From Terana coerulea (taxonomy: Eukaryota; Basidiomycota; Agaricomycetes; Polyporales; Phanerochaetaceae): a DNA stretch of 64,000 nt. Shown piece by piece: positions 33,631 through 44,034 of this stretch. The notes beneath the pieces are model-generated. The model worked only from the letters and a program-made list of their open reading frames with translations, was not told the DNA's origin and ran no database searches. The number at the start of each line of letters is the position of its first letter. Position 1 is the stretch's first letter. A program made the position numbers and the translations under genes. The DNA is taken from assembly GCA_024811115.1 (NCBI GenBank), contig JAKOGH010000645.1, positions 532,016 to 596,015 of the forward strand. The letters run 5' to 3'.

Positions 33631-35172
33631 TCATCCCGACGTCCTCAATCTCGTCCCAAGCAACGGGGACAGGGTCATAACATGGCGAGGCAAAAACTTA
33701 TCACAGTGAATAATGGCGACGTCCGATAGCTTCGAGTACGCCTGACGATCGCCGACGCTGTCCGTATACCGCACACGCGCACTGAGTGCATCCACCATCG
33801 CATCCCCCGACAACCTCTGACAATTCCACAGCTCCAATGCAGTGAGCTTCGGCATCCTGACACGAAGCGGGGTGCCGTCGTTTAAGGGCGGCCAGGGGTC
33901 GTCCACGTCCATGTCGGAGCGGAGAGGCTGATCCGCCTCATCGAGGCGGTAGGGAGCGAGCATCCCGATAACCTTGTCGGACATATCGGAAGCGACTATG
34001 CGAAACTCTTGCAACATTTCGAGGTGGTCGAAACACCACAAGAAATCTTTCGTCCGCATGTCCGCGTAATCCATCTCCAGCACCTCCAACGGAGGCTTGC
34101 TCCGCTGTAGAAGACTTCGTAAGCCCATGCCAGTGGCGTGATCGCTAAAGGGAGACTGCGAAAAGTCCTGTGCTTCGTCGTCGCTCTCGCCCTCCTCCTT
34201 CTCGGTCACAAACGCAGCCGCATGGTGCAACTCGAATTCCATGTTCGTATGTTCCAGATACAGCTCCGTAAGTTCTGGAGCATGTATGTGAGACAAGATG
34301 GCGCGGACAGCACAAGTGCTGTGGAGGACAAGGGTGTGCAGGCGGGGGAGGTTGGCGGTGCGCATAGAAGCGCGATCTTCAGGTGGCGCGGGCTCATGAG
34401 GAAATCCGATGTAGTGGAAAACCTTCAGCTCCGGACAACACGATAGGAAGTCGATGAGCCGCATAGGATCGGGCATGACTTCAAGAGAGTTTTCTCTGAT
34501 GACGAGACTCCGAAGGTGAATTGAGGTCATGCACCGCGATGGAGGCAAAATACCGACTGCAATGTTCATGTATATCCGGTGAAAGCGCGAGGTATGTAAG
34601 CCCAAGTGCAATGGGGATCCGTGGTCGAACGTGAGTTCACCAGAGTGAGGGAGGGCCGGAAGGACGACAGTCTCCGACGGACCTCTGATGGTGACCGAAA
34701 TGTTGTCCAGCACTGCGACCGACCCCTCATCCGCAAATGAGCCGAAATCCACGTCCTCGTCCATATTTCCTACCAGCCGGCACTTTCTCCATCTCCGTAT
34801 GTGGACGAGTAATGGAGAGAGAAGAGGAAGAAGGTTGTCGGAATCGGAGAGGCGTATGTGAATGTCGAGGGGAAGTGTAAGTGACCTACTGGCCCACAGG
34901 TCAGCTTGGGCATGAGACGCCGCTATCGGACGCGAGTCCTCCAAGTTGATGTGACGCCAGACATGTGGGGAACTGAGGGCAGCTTCTCTCCAGAAGTGGC
35001 ACACGTGCGAGACGGTCAGAGGTGCAAGCGGATGGTCGATAGAGGACTCAGCGAGAGCAATGAAGGTGTGGAGGAGAAGTTCGACTGGGAGGTGCCTGAT
35101 GGTAGCGGGCTGCACTTCAGGAATACGACCGAAACTCTTGACTGGGTATTCGTCCACGAGAGCGGGGCACAT
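33631..35172 (-). CDS. F-box domain protein
   Basis: Single open frame of 513 aa. The F-box near residues 26-75 reads IRHLPVELLLHTFIALAE..PLTVSHVCHFWREAALSSPHVWRHI, with the conserved LP.E, VC..WR and P.LW-like positions. The remainder has irregular leucine-rich segments (LRSLVIRENSL, LHTLVLHSTCA, LTALELWNCQRL), as in the large Agaricomycete F-box/LRR group. These are substrate adaptors of SCF (Skp1-Cullin-F-box) ubiquitin ligases; the target is unknown. An extra 5' exon cannot be excluded, since open sequence continues to 35483 in other frames. It is divergent from the eS19 gene. Confidence 0.78.
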   Translation of the reverse strand: MCPALVDEYPVKSFGRIPEVQPATIRHLPVELLLHTFIALAESSIDHPLAPLTVSHVCHFWREAALSSPHVWRHINLEDSRPIAASHAQADLWASRSLTLPLDIHIRLSDSDNLLPLLSPLLVHIRRWRKCRLVGNMDEDVDFGSFADEGSVAVLDNISVTIRGPSETVVLPALPHSGELTFDHGSPLHLGLHTSRFHRIYMNIAVGILPPSRCMTSIHLRSLVIRENSLEVMPDPMRLIDFLSCCPELKVFHYIGFPHEPAPPEDRASMRTANLPRLHTLVLHSTCAVRAILSHIHAPELTELYLEHTNMEFELHHAAAFVTEKEEGESDDEAQDFSQSPFSDHATGMGLRSLLQRSKPPLEVLEMDYADMRTKDFLWCFDHLEMLQEFRIVASDMSDKVIGMLAPYRLDEADQPLRSDMDVDDPWPPLNDGTPLRVRMPKLTALELWNCQRLSGDAMVDALSARVRYTDSVGDRQAYSKLSDVAIIHCDKFLPRHVMTLSPLLGTRLRTSG

Positions 35173-35638
35173 CTGTCGTCCTCGAGGAGAGCTATCAAGC
35201 GTGGCAGTAGATGCGGAGGCAATGACGAAGTCAGTAAGCCGTGGGAAACTGGACAGACCTGTCCCAGACGCCCTTCGCCGTTATATAGGTCGCCATAGAC
35301 GAGGTCCTCATCGCCTCGAAAATTCAGACACAGCAAACAATTGGATTGGAGTAGACCGTCGGCCACGCCTCGCTTCGCGTGCGATAGCACAGGGGTCGAG
35401 GAAACGCAGAGAACAACAACGAGCACAGTAAGAAGGTTTAAGCGCTCAGAGCCAAGCACAGACAAAAAGGCAGATGTCGGCAAAGGCCTTGCTGACTAAG
35501 CAGCTCACAAACTGCACAGAACAGCCCGAAGAGGAAGACTGAGTTTGAACTCTAATTGTAGTCCTTCACCGCCGTCAACGTCGCGCCCCGCCGTACCCTA
35601 CGCCGCCGCCTTCAAGGTAATTTCCCTCTTCAACCAAA
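35173..35638. promoter_or_regulatory. divergent intergenic region, F-box gene / eS19
   Basis: 466 bp between divergent start codons. A pyrimidine-rich stretch (CCGCCGTACCCTACGCCG-type, 35584-35630) precedes the eS19 start, as is common for ribosomal protein genes. No TATA seen. Confidence 0.4.
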
Positions 35639-36291
35639 ATGCCGGGAGTACGAGACATTAGGTACGTCCGTGCTCGCGAATCTCGAGTTGCAATTGAAGT
35701 GGCTAAAACCGTGCTTGTATAGCGCGGAGGCTTTCATTGCCGCATACTCATCCCACCTCAAGCGTTCCGGCAAGCTTGAGGTCCCTACATGGGTGGACAT
35801 CGTCAAGACCGGCGCGTTCAAGGAGCTTGCCCCTATGACCCCGACTGGTACTATGTCCGCGCAGGTCCGTAGCCCCCGCCAGTCTGTAAAGCAGCACCAG
35901 AAGAAATAACCTATTTTATTCCCTGTCTATGCATCTGTGTCTATACAATCCATTCCGCCGCATTCAATGAACAGCCGCTGTTGCACGGCACATCTATCTC
36001 CGCAAGGACGTCGGTATCGGTGCCTTGACCAAGCTTCACGGTGGCGCGAAGCGAAGGGGCAACCGCCCCTCGCACCACGCCGACTCCTCTGCCTCCGTGC
36101 AGCGCAAGATCTGCCAGTCGCTCGAGAAGATCGGTGTCTTGGAGCAGTCCGACAACGGTGGACGCCGCATCAGCCAGGACGGTCAGCGGGATCTTGACCG
36201 TATCGCGACCGCTGTCGTCGAGGCACAACGGGAGGAGGCTGATGAGGAAGAGGAGGAAGAGGAGGAGGCTGAGGAGGAGGAGGAAGAGTAA
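35639..36291 (+). CDS. RPS19: 40S ribosomal protein S19 (eS19)
   Basis: Model join(35639..35661,35723..35864,35975..36291), about 160 aa. The protein starts [20 protein letters not shown], has the conserved [19 protein letters not shown] and [20 protein letters not shown], and [15 protein letters not shown] near the end. eS19 is a component of the small ribosomal subunit needed for 18S rRNA maturation. The universally conserved [11 protein letters not shown] is found only in the next frame: exon 2 is one base short, at the 4-C run 35830-35833 in GAGCTTGCCCCTATGACC. Since the gene is essential this is best explained by a missed C in the sequence. The C-terminus carries an unusual Glu-rich tail of about 20 residues. 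Confidence 0.93.
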
Positions 36292-36823
36292 GCGTTAGGC
36301 TTATGCTCTCCAGGATACGGGCTGCGCGGCAGGTCATGTTATGGCGGCGCGCATATGATCTCGCACTATCGACTCTTTTCCATGCTATGACACACAACCA
36401 TGCGAGTCATCCAAAAGTCGACTGCCTGCCCCGACAGCTCGTTCCCGCAGCAAGTGTCGAGTTGGAAGATGCTATGAGCTGCTATCCCTGCTATGCCGAG
36501 CTCTCTTGCTTCAGGGTTTCGTTGTTGTATCGCTATCTTTGTACGTGAATTCATCAGGCTTTCTCGAATATCCTTATACGATCCTACTTCTCCTTCATCG
36601 TACGCATGTCCAGAAATAATAACTGAGATTCATGCATTGAACCATGGAGGCGTTGATGAAGTCTAGGTACTGTTCGGCATCGCGGCGCGTTTTGCCACGC
36701 GACCTCTTCCCATAGTGATCTCATAATCAGTAGTTCGTCGACTCGGACTACTAACCCTCTAGATCTCCAACCGCCTCGACGAGAGCATACGTGTCTTAAG
36801 GAATGAACCGACGTGGCGCTTTC
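36292..36823. other. intergenic region with possible 5' exon of the DCAF gene
   Basis: Mostly unassigned. 36771-36852 is open in a frame reading NRLDESIRVLRNEPTWRFHD, which looks like coding sequence belonging to the next gene but is in another frame. Confidence 0.35.
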
Positions 36824-38929
36824 ATGACTTCCACACCTACTCGCAAGGACCTTATGATTCACAACAGACTCGGACAGAGTAACGCCGTCAGCATCCTTCA
36901 AAGTGGCTTCCCTTATTCACGGTCAGTCAGTACGGTTCTGTGAAAATGTATTCATTTCCAACAAATGCACAGGAAACTGTCTACGCACAACTCATGTGTG
37001 AATGCACTTACGTTTTCGACAGACGGAAGATGGCTCGCAAGTGCTGGAGATGGTACTTATGTGTTGAATGCAAACGATTCGCAACATTCAGATTGATCCT
37101 CCTCTTGAAGACCCTTATATTCATCTTTGGGACTTCCACCAGGATGACCTCCTCGGGCCCTCGCAATCGTTTTGTGGACCAAGGGTAGGCACACGTCTCG
37201 TTCGACCACTATGATTGTTGCTCACTCTGCTAGACGTAACAAGGAAAATGTCTTTGCCCTCGCATTTTCGGCATCCAAGCAATACCTATATTCGTAGGTG
37301 CTAATTTTCCTCTGCATCGTGTACTTCTATCACATACTTCCTAGAGGGGATACAGATAGTATGATATATCAGTATGACATGTCCCAGCTATCATCTTCTT
37401 CCACAAAAGCTGTTCGGTACACATCATCTTATACAACCCATTCGGTAGGCGGTACATGTACCATCTGTGATCCTGCAGCTCAAACATAGTCAGGACATTG
37501 TGCGCGCTATATCTTGCCATCCAGACGTGGACGATGTGTTTCTAAGTGCCGGGTACGCATCTTTACAATTTCTCGCTACGGCACCGCTTACAGAATATCG
37601 AAGCGAAGATGGACGGGTTATTTTACATGACGAACGCGCAGGTAACCAGATGACCCAGGCACAAGCTACCATCCAGAACACCTGCGAATTCACCGGTCTT
37701 CAGTATCATCCCACCATGTCACACATATTTGTCACCGCGGATAAAGCAGGCTCCGTCTGTCTCCGCGATGCGAGGATGGCTTTCGGGCCTTTGCGATCCA
37801 GATCAAATGAGGGCATTGTTCAAAAGGTATGTCAAGGATCATTCGTAGCTCTCAATGATGTTGGATTATCTCTTCCAGTTTGTCACATCATTGTCAAAAC
37901 CCTCAATCAATTATCTATGTCGGCCAGAGGTGGGGAGCGTGGTTTTCGATCGAACTGGTAGGGCTTCGACAACCATTCACTATGTAACACTCTGGCTGAC
38001 AAGATCATAGGCTTGAAGCTTGCAGTGACTTTCCTCGGCTTTTCGCCGAGCATCTACAGCATAGCGGACCCATATCCTCTGGCTACATGCTCTGGTCGCT
38101 ACCAGCCAGACGGAAGCCCAATACCGCTGGGCGAGCGCACATACTCAAATGCCTGCACTATCAAGGTAGGTCAATATTCGCTTCTTTGTCTGTTTTGGTT
38201 TGAAAGTATCTATGCTACCAGCATGGCTCCTTTGGCGGAGCCGGCCTCGATGAGGACAGGTACTATTCTGCGGGGTCCGATGATTTCCGGGCCTACGTGT
38301 GGGAGATACCAGAGCTATCCGCACTGAAAGACAGCAGGACTATAGTGGCTGCTGACGGGTGGGCGTCGTTTCCCGAGACGGACACTATAGGTTTTGCGGC
38401 CAGCATGGATAGTGGTCGTTATATCCCGCTAGAACTCTCGACACCTCACTGTAGACTGACCGGTAAGCCTCTGTCTGCTTCGCTGTCCACTTGGCTGACC
38501 ACTCGCGTCGTAGGACATCAGTCTGTCGTTAACACCACATTGTGGCACCCACATTGGCCCTACTTAGTGACGGCAGGCGTTGAGCGTCATATGCTGCTCC
38601 ACAGTCCAACTGGCAGTTCACCGTGCGCAGAGAACATGTCTTTCACGTCAACCGAAGTCCGAACGCTTCCTGCCCCAAATCGAGAAGACAGAACTCGGAT
38701 GATTCGTGCACTCACGATGGGAAGAACGGCAGAAGACTTCGATGGCGATCTTGATACTATTGCTCTTTTTGATGAGTGAGTAACGCATACCATGTCGAAG
38801 GCGTTCTTGCTGAGCACACCTGGCAGGATTCTGCGAACCGAAGGGGATCTGGACATCTTCGAGTCTCGGCAGTGGTCACCAGTTTCAGATATGGACGAAG
38901 ACATGGGGTTGGACGATGACAGCTCATGA
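36824..38929 (+). CDS. WD40 repeat protein, DCAF5-like (CUL4-DDB1 substrate receptor)
   Basis: Model join(36824..36921,36973..37052,37111..37184,37244..37293,37345..37416,37490..37552,37604..37826,37879..37957,38011..38165,38222..38462,38514..38775,38827..38929), about 499 aa; all phases agree. WD40 blades: HNSCVNALTFSTDGRWLASAGD, PYIHLWDFHQ, ENVFALAFSASKQYLYS, VRAISCHPDVDDVFLSAG with EDGRVILHD, GLQYHPTMSHIFVTADKAG, LATCSGRYQPDG, YYSAGSDDFRAYVWEIP. The arrangement, with a GERTYSNACTIK segment, fits DDB1/CUL4-associated factors of the DCAF5 type, which present substrates for ubiquitination; the target is unknown. The C-terminus is acidic (DMDEDMGLDDDSS). The 5' end is uncertain: an open segment at 36771-36852 in another frame looks coding and would join with one indel near 36850. 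The family assignment is by blade pattern only. Confidence 0.75.
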
Positions 38930-39064
38930 CCATCGAAATATTCTCTTCAGCACATATTCATGCACTTGATAGCTTTATTGTACAAATTCAATTTGCTGTT
39001 TCCTTGCTCCTCCGTAGGTAGCCCCTTAAATAATATTACCATGTCTTATCCGCCATTACCTGGC

Positions 39065-40444
39065 TTACTCGCCCAGTGCTTGCAAGAAAGCATGCGTCTC
39101 ACGCCCCTCCTTCATCTTCACAATAGTCGCTGCGAAGTGGCCTCGGCCTGCGTCGGTATGACCATGCAAGTACGTCTGAGCGTATTGAATCGCCAATCGT
39201 TTCTCGTTCAGGGATGCACCGGCGCCGATCCAGACATACACCGCTGGCGCTGCTGCGTTAGACGTATCATCCAACAGGAAGGCATCCGACGATGAAAGAG
39301 ATGAGCGTGTAACAGGCTCGACTGCATCAAATGCAGCCTTTCCTGAAGAGTCAGAAAGACGATAGAGCGCGCGAGGAGTCGCGGCCTTCGCTTCCGAGCT
39401 GGACAATGGTGGTATAGTTTCGAGTCCCAGCTCGGCCAAGAAAATGCCTGCACCGTGCCCGCCTTCGTCTGCGGCTCACTGTGAGTTATGGATCATGGAT
39501 GGGCTCTCTCAACTCACCGTAGACCGTGATATCACAAGGTTCCGTAGTCCGCCGTTCATTCGCCATCGTCTGCGCGAACTCGGCAGCCTTGAACCGCTCC
39601 TTTCCGGCACTGCCGGTGGTATTCAGTTGCCAGACCTTCCTGCCCATGTCCAGAACGTAGGCATCTCCAGGAACAATGCTAGCACCTTCGGGCGGAACTT
39701 CGCGAACCAGCAAACGCGAACCAGTGGATATGACTCGGTACAGCTTGCGAGTATCGTCTGGCGGCGGGGCAGAGACATGGTGAAATCCAGTGGCGACTCC
39801 TCCCCTCAGGCAGAGAAAACGGGGGAAGTACGACAGAAATTTTGACGACTCACAGCCCTGAATCTCGCGGTATTGTACGGGCTTTTCACCCAAATCTGTC
39901 CACCAGCTGGGGTTGACCTGGACGTGCAAAAATTCTTCGGACGTACTCACGGTCGTCTAGTTCAACGGTCTTGTAGGCTGCGGTACCAGCCTCATCTTGA
40001 GTACTCTCTGAGCCAATCCAGAAGTGCAGATCGTAACATAGCTCTTCTGAATCAGCTTTGGGCTTGTACGTCTGCATGGCGATTCATAATTAGTTCATAC
40101 ACCCCATGTAGGAGGCATGCTTACGTGTAAGATGATATACGAATCGCCGTCGTAAAATGAGCCAAAGCGTTCCTTGGGCCATTCCTTTACTGCGAACTTC
40201 TCGATTCTCCAGATCTGAGTTCCTGGTGCTTGGCCAGCGGTTGCCCATGCGGGATCCTTGTCCCCAGCATGTTCTCTGACTTCTTTCTCCAACTAGAAGA
40301 CGAAAGCTATTAGTACATTTTGTACGCATAAAGTTGAGTGCTTGGCACGTTACAACATACATCAGAGCCCAGCAGCGCGATGTTGGAATCCTCGATGTTA
40401 TACTTAGCAGGTTTGGTAAGAAGTATATGATCGTTGTCGGCCAT
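39065..40444 (-). CDS. severin-like gelsolin-repeat actin-binding protein
   Basis: Model complement(join(39065..39468,39518..39895,39951..40071,40125..40292,40361..40444)), about 384 aa, all phases consistent. Three gelsolin repeats match the severin/fragmin layout: domain 1 has [56 protein letters not shown] and [19 protein letters not shown]; domain 2 has [34 protein letters not shown]; domain 3 has [36 protein letters not shown] and ends HAFLQALGE. Such proteins sever and cap actin filaments in a Ca2+-dependent way in the cytosol. Exon 1 is compact ([21 protein letters not shown]). Divergent from the arrestin-like gene, about 300 bp apart. Confidence 0.9.
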
Positions 40445-40745
40445 GCTGATAGTAGATGGTGGCCGTTCAATCTGTTACCTTTGTTACCTCTGCGGGGTCA
40501 GAGACAAGTCGTTGCCTCAGGCATTGGTCCTCGGTCTGCTGTTGTGGATGTGACAGGGCGTGGTACTATTTCATTGATGGTGGGAGCTGCTACACGAGCG
40601 TTTGAACCAAGGCTGCGCTCTGATCAGTGCTACCATGTAGTGCCTAGGGGGTACATATACTAGCTCCGATGCTCGACCATTCCACACTTCGACGACATCG
40701 TACTTCTTAGCCAGACAATCGCACTCAACCAGTACCTCCAATAGG

Positions 40746-42177
40746 ATGGGCAAAGACAACCGTGATGCGGTCACTCTCGTATTCGATCCTCGGGTGCGCG
40801 TTGCAGGCGAGCCAGTCGAAGGGGAAGTCCAGCTGTATTTCCCTGCGCTCATGGAGGACGACCTGGAAGAAGTTCACATCAAGCTACGAGGTGCAATCTC
40901 TACGTGAGCGTGCTTACTTCTGTTCCTTCTGTGGAAGGTACGCACAAGTGGGAAACTAATGCTGCACTTATGTAGTCGGATTACCCGTAATGTAGGACAG
41001 AACACGTATACCCACCGCCAACGAGTCGACCTGGTGCATGAAAACATCTCTCTGTGGCAGAAGGGTGGTGCATATCCCCCACCTGGGTCTCATGTTCTTG
41101 CTCTACCGTTCCGCTTCGCTCTGCCCCATGTTCTCCCCCATCGTGCCATTATGGAGGTTACGGTTGGGCTGGCACCGTAGGGTACTTCGTTGAAGCTGTG
41201 GGTGAAAGATCTGGGCTTCATTTCAACCGAAGGGTCACCTCCTCATTTGCTCTCTTACCTACGGATTTTGAAGGCGCTGGTTTGCGTTCCGCATTGACCG
41301 TGCAGGGCTGGTCTGGAGGGTGGAAAAGTCTGTCGCAGAACGATGAAATCCGCAGAGGAATTTGGGGAGACTACGCCAACGTCAAGGCTACTGTGAGTGC
41401 GTTGACCTGCCAGACTACTTGACGACTCACACTGCACGCGTTCCGTTAGCTCATGCTACCTGACATGGATGCCTATCCCATGTCCACAGCAATACCGTTT
41501 TCACTGAACGTCGTTACGATTACCAAACCTATGAAGCAGGAGGATACCAAGGATGGCGAAGTGATCTTCCCGGCACCCCCCTCACATCCCAAGGAGCTGA
41601 ACTTCGAACTGGAGAATTCAGTCAACGTGCGAGCGCATAGCTGGTCCAGAGGCAGCAGTGGCAACTTTGTTACCTACCTCGGTGGGTTGGGCCCAAGTGA
41701 GGATCCTCGGTTCTTCGAGGGGGTACAAGTCGAGGCGATGGAGAAGATATGGCTCCCATCTCCAGAGCAACACGATGAGAAGAAGCTTAAGGGCCAGTGG
41801 AAGCAGGAAATTACTTTCAAATCTAATTTCAGACTGACCTGTCCGCCAACCTTCCAAACGGACACGATAGGTTTACAGGTGAGTCAGGATCAAATTTTAC
41901 ATGGCACCACCCGTTTATTTGGTTTCATTCAGTATACCGCCAAGCTCAAGGTTGACTTCCCTGGCTTGGGGAATAATCTCAAGTTCGAGTTCCCTATACG
42001 AGTGATTTCGTGCGTGGCGGCGGCAGGACCTCAACCGTGGGATGGGCCGCCCCCACAGCTTGACCTACCTCCGTGAGCCTTGAAATCATCGCACATGCGG
42101 AAGAACCTACCACTGACTTCGTGGATAGATCATACTTTGCTACAGAAGGTTGGAATGTTGAGCCTACCAAGTCTTGA
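40746..42177 (+). CDS. arrestin-like N-terminal domain protein
   Basis: Model join(40746..40903,40976..41392,41450..41878,41933..42072,42129..42177), about 397 aa. The arrestin-N fold reads VTLVFDPRVRVAGEPVEGEVQLYFP, EDDLEEVHIKLRGAI, LWQKGGAYPPPGSHVLALPFRFALPHVLP, then HYGGY and VGYFVEAVGER, the usual motif series of fungal alpha-arrestins. The C-terminal half has LKFEFPIRVIS. No PPxY motif for Rsp5/Nedd4 binding was seen in the tail (FATEGWNVEPTKS). Fungal arrestins act as cargo adaptors for membrane-protein endocytosis, but a short form without PY motifs may act differently. Exon 2 lacks one base at the C run 41135-41139 (VLPPS would be restored by six C); the other junctions fit. The last short exon was found beyond the first in-frame stop by splice phase. 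Confidence 0.83.
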
Positions 42178-42446
42178 GACTACATCGCTTTGCCTAAGTT
42201 CTCCGCGGATTTGTTACAAATTGAAGATACCCTGCCGGGTCACCTACTACTAGTCCAAGTCTACTAGAATAAAATCAAGCTCGAAAAAGGCCCAAAAGGT
42301 CCAGATAGTCAACGACAATAGTCTCTCCAAATACAGGTCCGATGCTTAATGTACAGAAGGTTGTGAGAAGTACATATCTGAACTATAAGCGAGGAAAACA
42401 CCATGTCAACATATGAACGCTAAGAGCGTGCGGATACAGTCTATAG
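42178..42446. other. convergent 3' intergenic region
   Basis: Short interval between convergent genes; no feature seen. Confidence 0.5.
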
Positions 42447-43690
42447 TCACCAGACTTTGAGACGTCTGACGACCTTGCGTAACTTGTCCATACCGGAGTG
42501 GCGACGCTTGGGAATGAAGTCAGACGGGGGCATCGGCAAGCGACCTTCCTCTACCGAGGCCTCGTCGCATTCCGAGGGATCCTTCTGCTTCCAGCACCCA
42601 CTTCCCTCCTCTATTCTCTCCAGCCAGTCGTATCTGGCCTCGACATATCCGTACCCCGCGACCTCAGCAGGGTCCGTTCGGCATTTCCGGACGCGTATGG
42701 GCCTTCTGTCCATGTAGGCGAAACGATCCCTGTCCGCAGCCGCCGATATCTGTTCGAGAATCCGCATAACGTCGACATCGCCGCGAAGGTCCATGCAACA
42801 GGAACAGTAGAACGTAGAGGTCGGAGAGGGCTGAATGGCAAAGAGCTGAAGGTCGTTCGGCAGGAGAGGATCCCATGTGACTCGGGCTGCGGTCACCGTG
42901 AGCGGGCTGTCCCAGTCCGAAGGGGCCAGGTCCAAGACGCGGGCTACTGTGCCCGACGCAGCGAGCTCGGCGTGCAGGACTTCGACGACGCGCCGGCTGC
43001 CCCACTTGTCGAGCATCGTAAATCGCAGGTGCGATGCTTGTGGGGAAACGGACTGCACGAGGTTGTGCGTGGCTTGTAGATTGTCGTTCGCGAATCCGTG
43101 GTACGGGAGAGCCAGATGTAGCCTCTCGAGCTTGGGAATCTGGCAAGGGAGTCTGTCTCCAGGAACTGGGGCCCGCGAGCTGCCGGGGAGTGCAGCATGC
43201 TCGAATTGTAAGCTCTCGTAGCTGAGGGAGTGGAAGGGCCAGTAGCTCTCGGACCGCGATGGCACCTTCGTAGAACGAGGTATTAGAGAAGAACGATAGA
43301 GTGTGGAGGGTCTCGGAAGCGTATCGCAGGATTGTGAACAAAGCAGGGATCAGGTGCAGCTCGTAGGCGTCGTAGTCTCCAGGGTGGGGAAAGCAGTCCG
43401 GTGGCGGGGAATAGCGGTCGCACAGGAATAGGTGGTAAATGGGTTTCTTGGATTTGGACCTCTGAATCTCCCTCGATAGTTGCACAACACGCTTTGAAGC
43501 CTGCGAGGGAAATGCATTGCCATTGGTATTGAGATGACACCGCGCGGACATAGCGAGAAACGAGTGAGAGTGAGTATCCGGTCGTCCCGCTGTCTGTGCA
43601 AGCATACGAGAAGATCCTGGCAAGGATTTCTGTAGGACACCTATCCATACTGAGGCAATCTTGAGGAGAGGTTGGAAAGCTCAATTTCAA
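42447..43690 (-). pseudogene. F-box-like protein gene with interrupted frame
   Basis: The N-terminal segment (from 43648 or 43690) reads CPTEILARIFSYACTDSGTTGYSLSLVSRYVRAVSSQYQWQCISLAG, an F-box-like start. The sequence then continues in the next frame (KRVVQLSREIQRSKSKKPIYHLFL..TILRYASETLHTLSFFSN..LPLPQLRELTIR) and again in a third frame (LPGSSRAPVPGDRLPCQIPKLERLHLALPYHG) to a stop at 42447. The first shift falls at an AAA run near 43500, consistent with one extra A; the second is near 43195. No splice signals bridge the shifts. Joined, the product would be ~410 aa, in the large Agaricomycete F-box family. It may be a pseudogene or a gene carrying sequence errors. Confidence 0.6.
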
Positions 43691-44034
43691 TGTTGTCTAT
43701 TCCCATGTTGGAATATGGGCTCGATGAATGGACTTACCGAAATGCTCTGACCAGCGACCTGTAGTACTTTGCACGGGGTGCTCAGTGCCCAACTACCTCT
43801 CGTCCAGAGTAAGAGTAAGAACGAAGTCGTGTAATCGGCCTAGGACATGGCGAATAGGCTGTATAACATGCTCGTTGTTCTCTCGCCCATCAACAACGTC
43901 GTGGAAAACAAGAAAGTCCTTCGAGATATTCCAAGCGCCGATGCCTTCACGCTTCGCGGACGCAGTTTGACAGGCGCCCATAAAGTACAGCTTGCGCTCT
44001 ACCCTCACGACCAGTCTACCTTCACTTACAGACG

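Noticed and set aside
35865..35974. snoRNA inside the second intron of the eS19 gene
   Set aside because: Ribosomal protein introns often host snoRNAs, but no C box (RTGATGA) with a matching D box was found.
38141..38330. In-frame plus ORF continuing through the intron after ACTIK in the WD40 gene
   Set aside because: The spliced frame (HGSFGGAGLDEDRYY) restores a WD40 blade, whereas the read-through frame does not.
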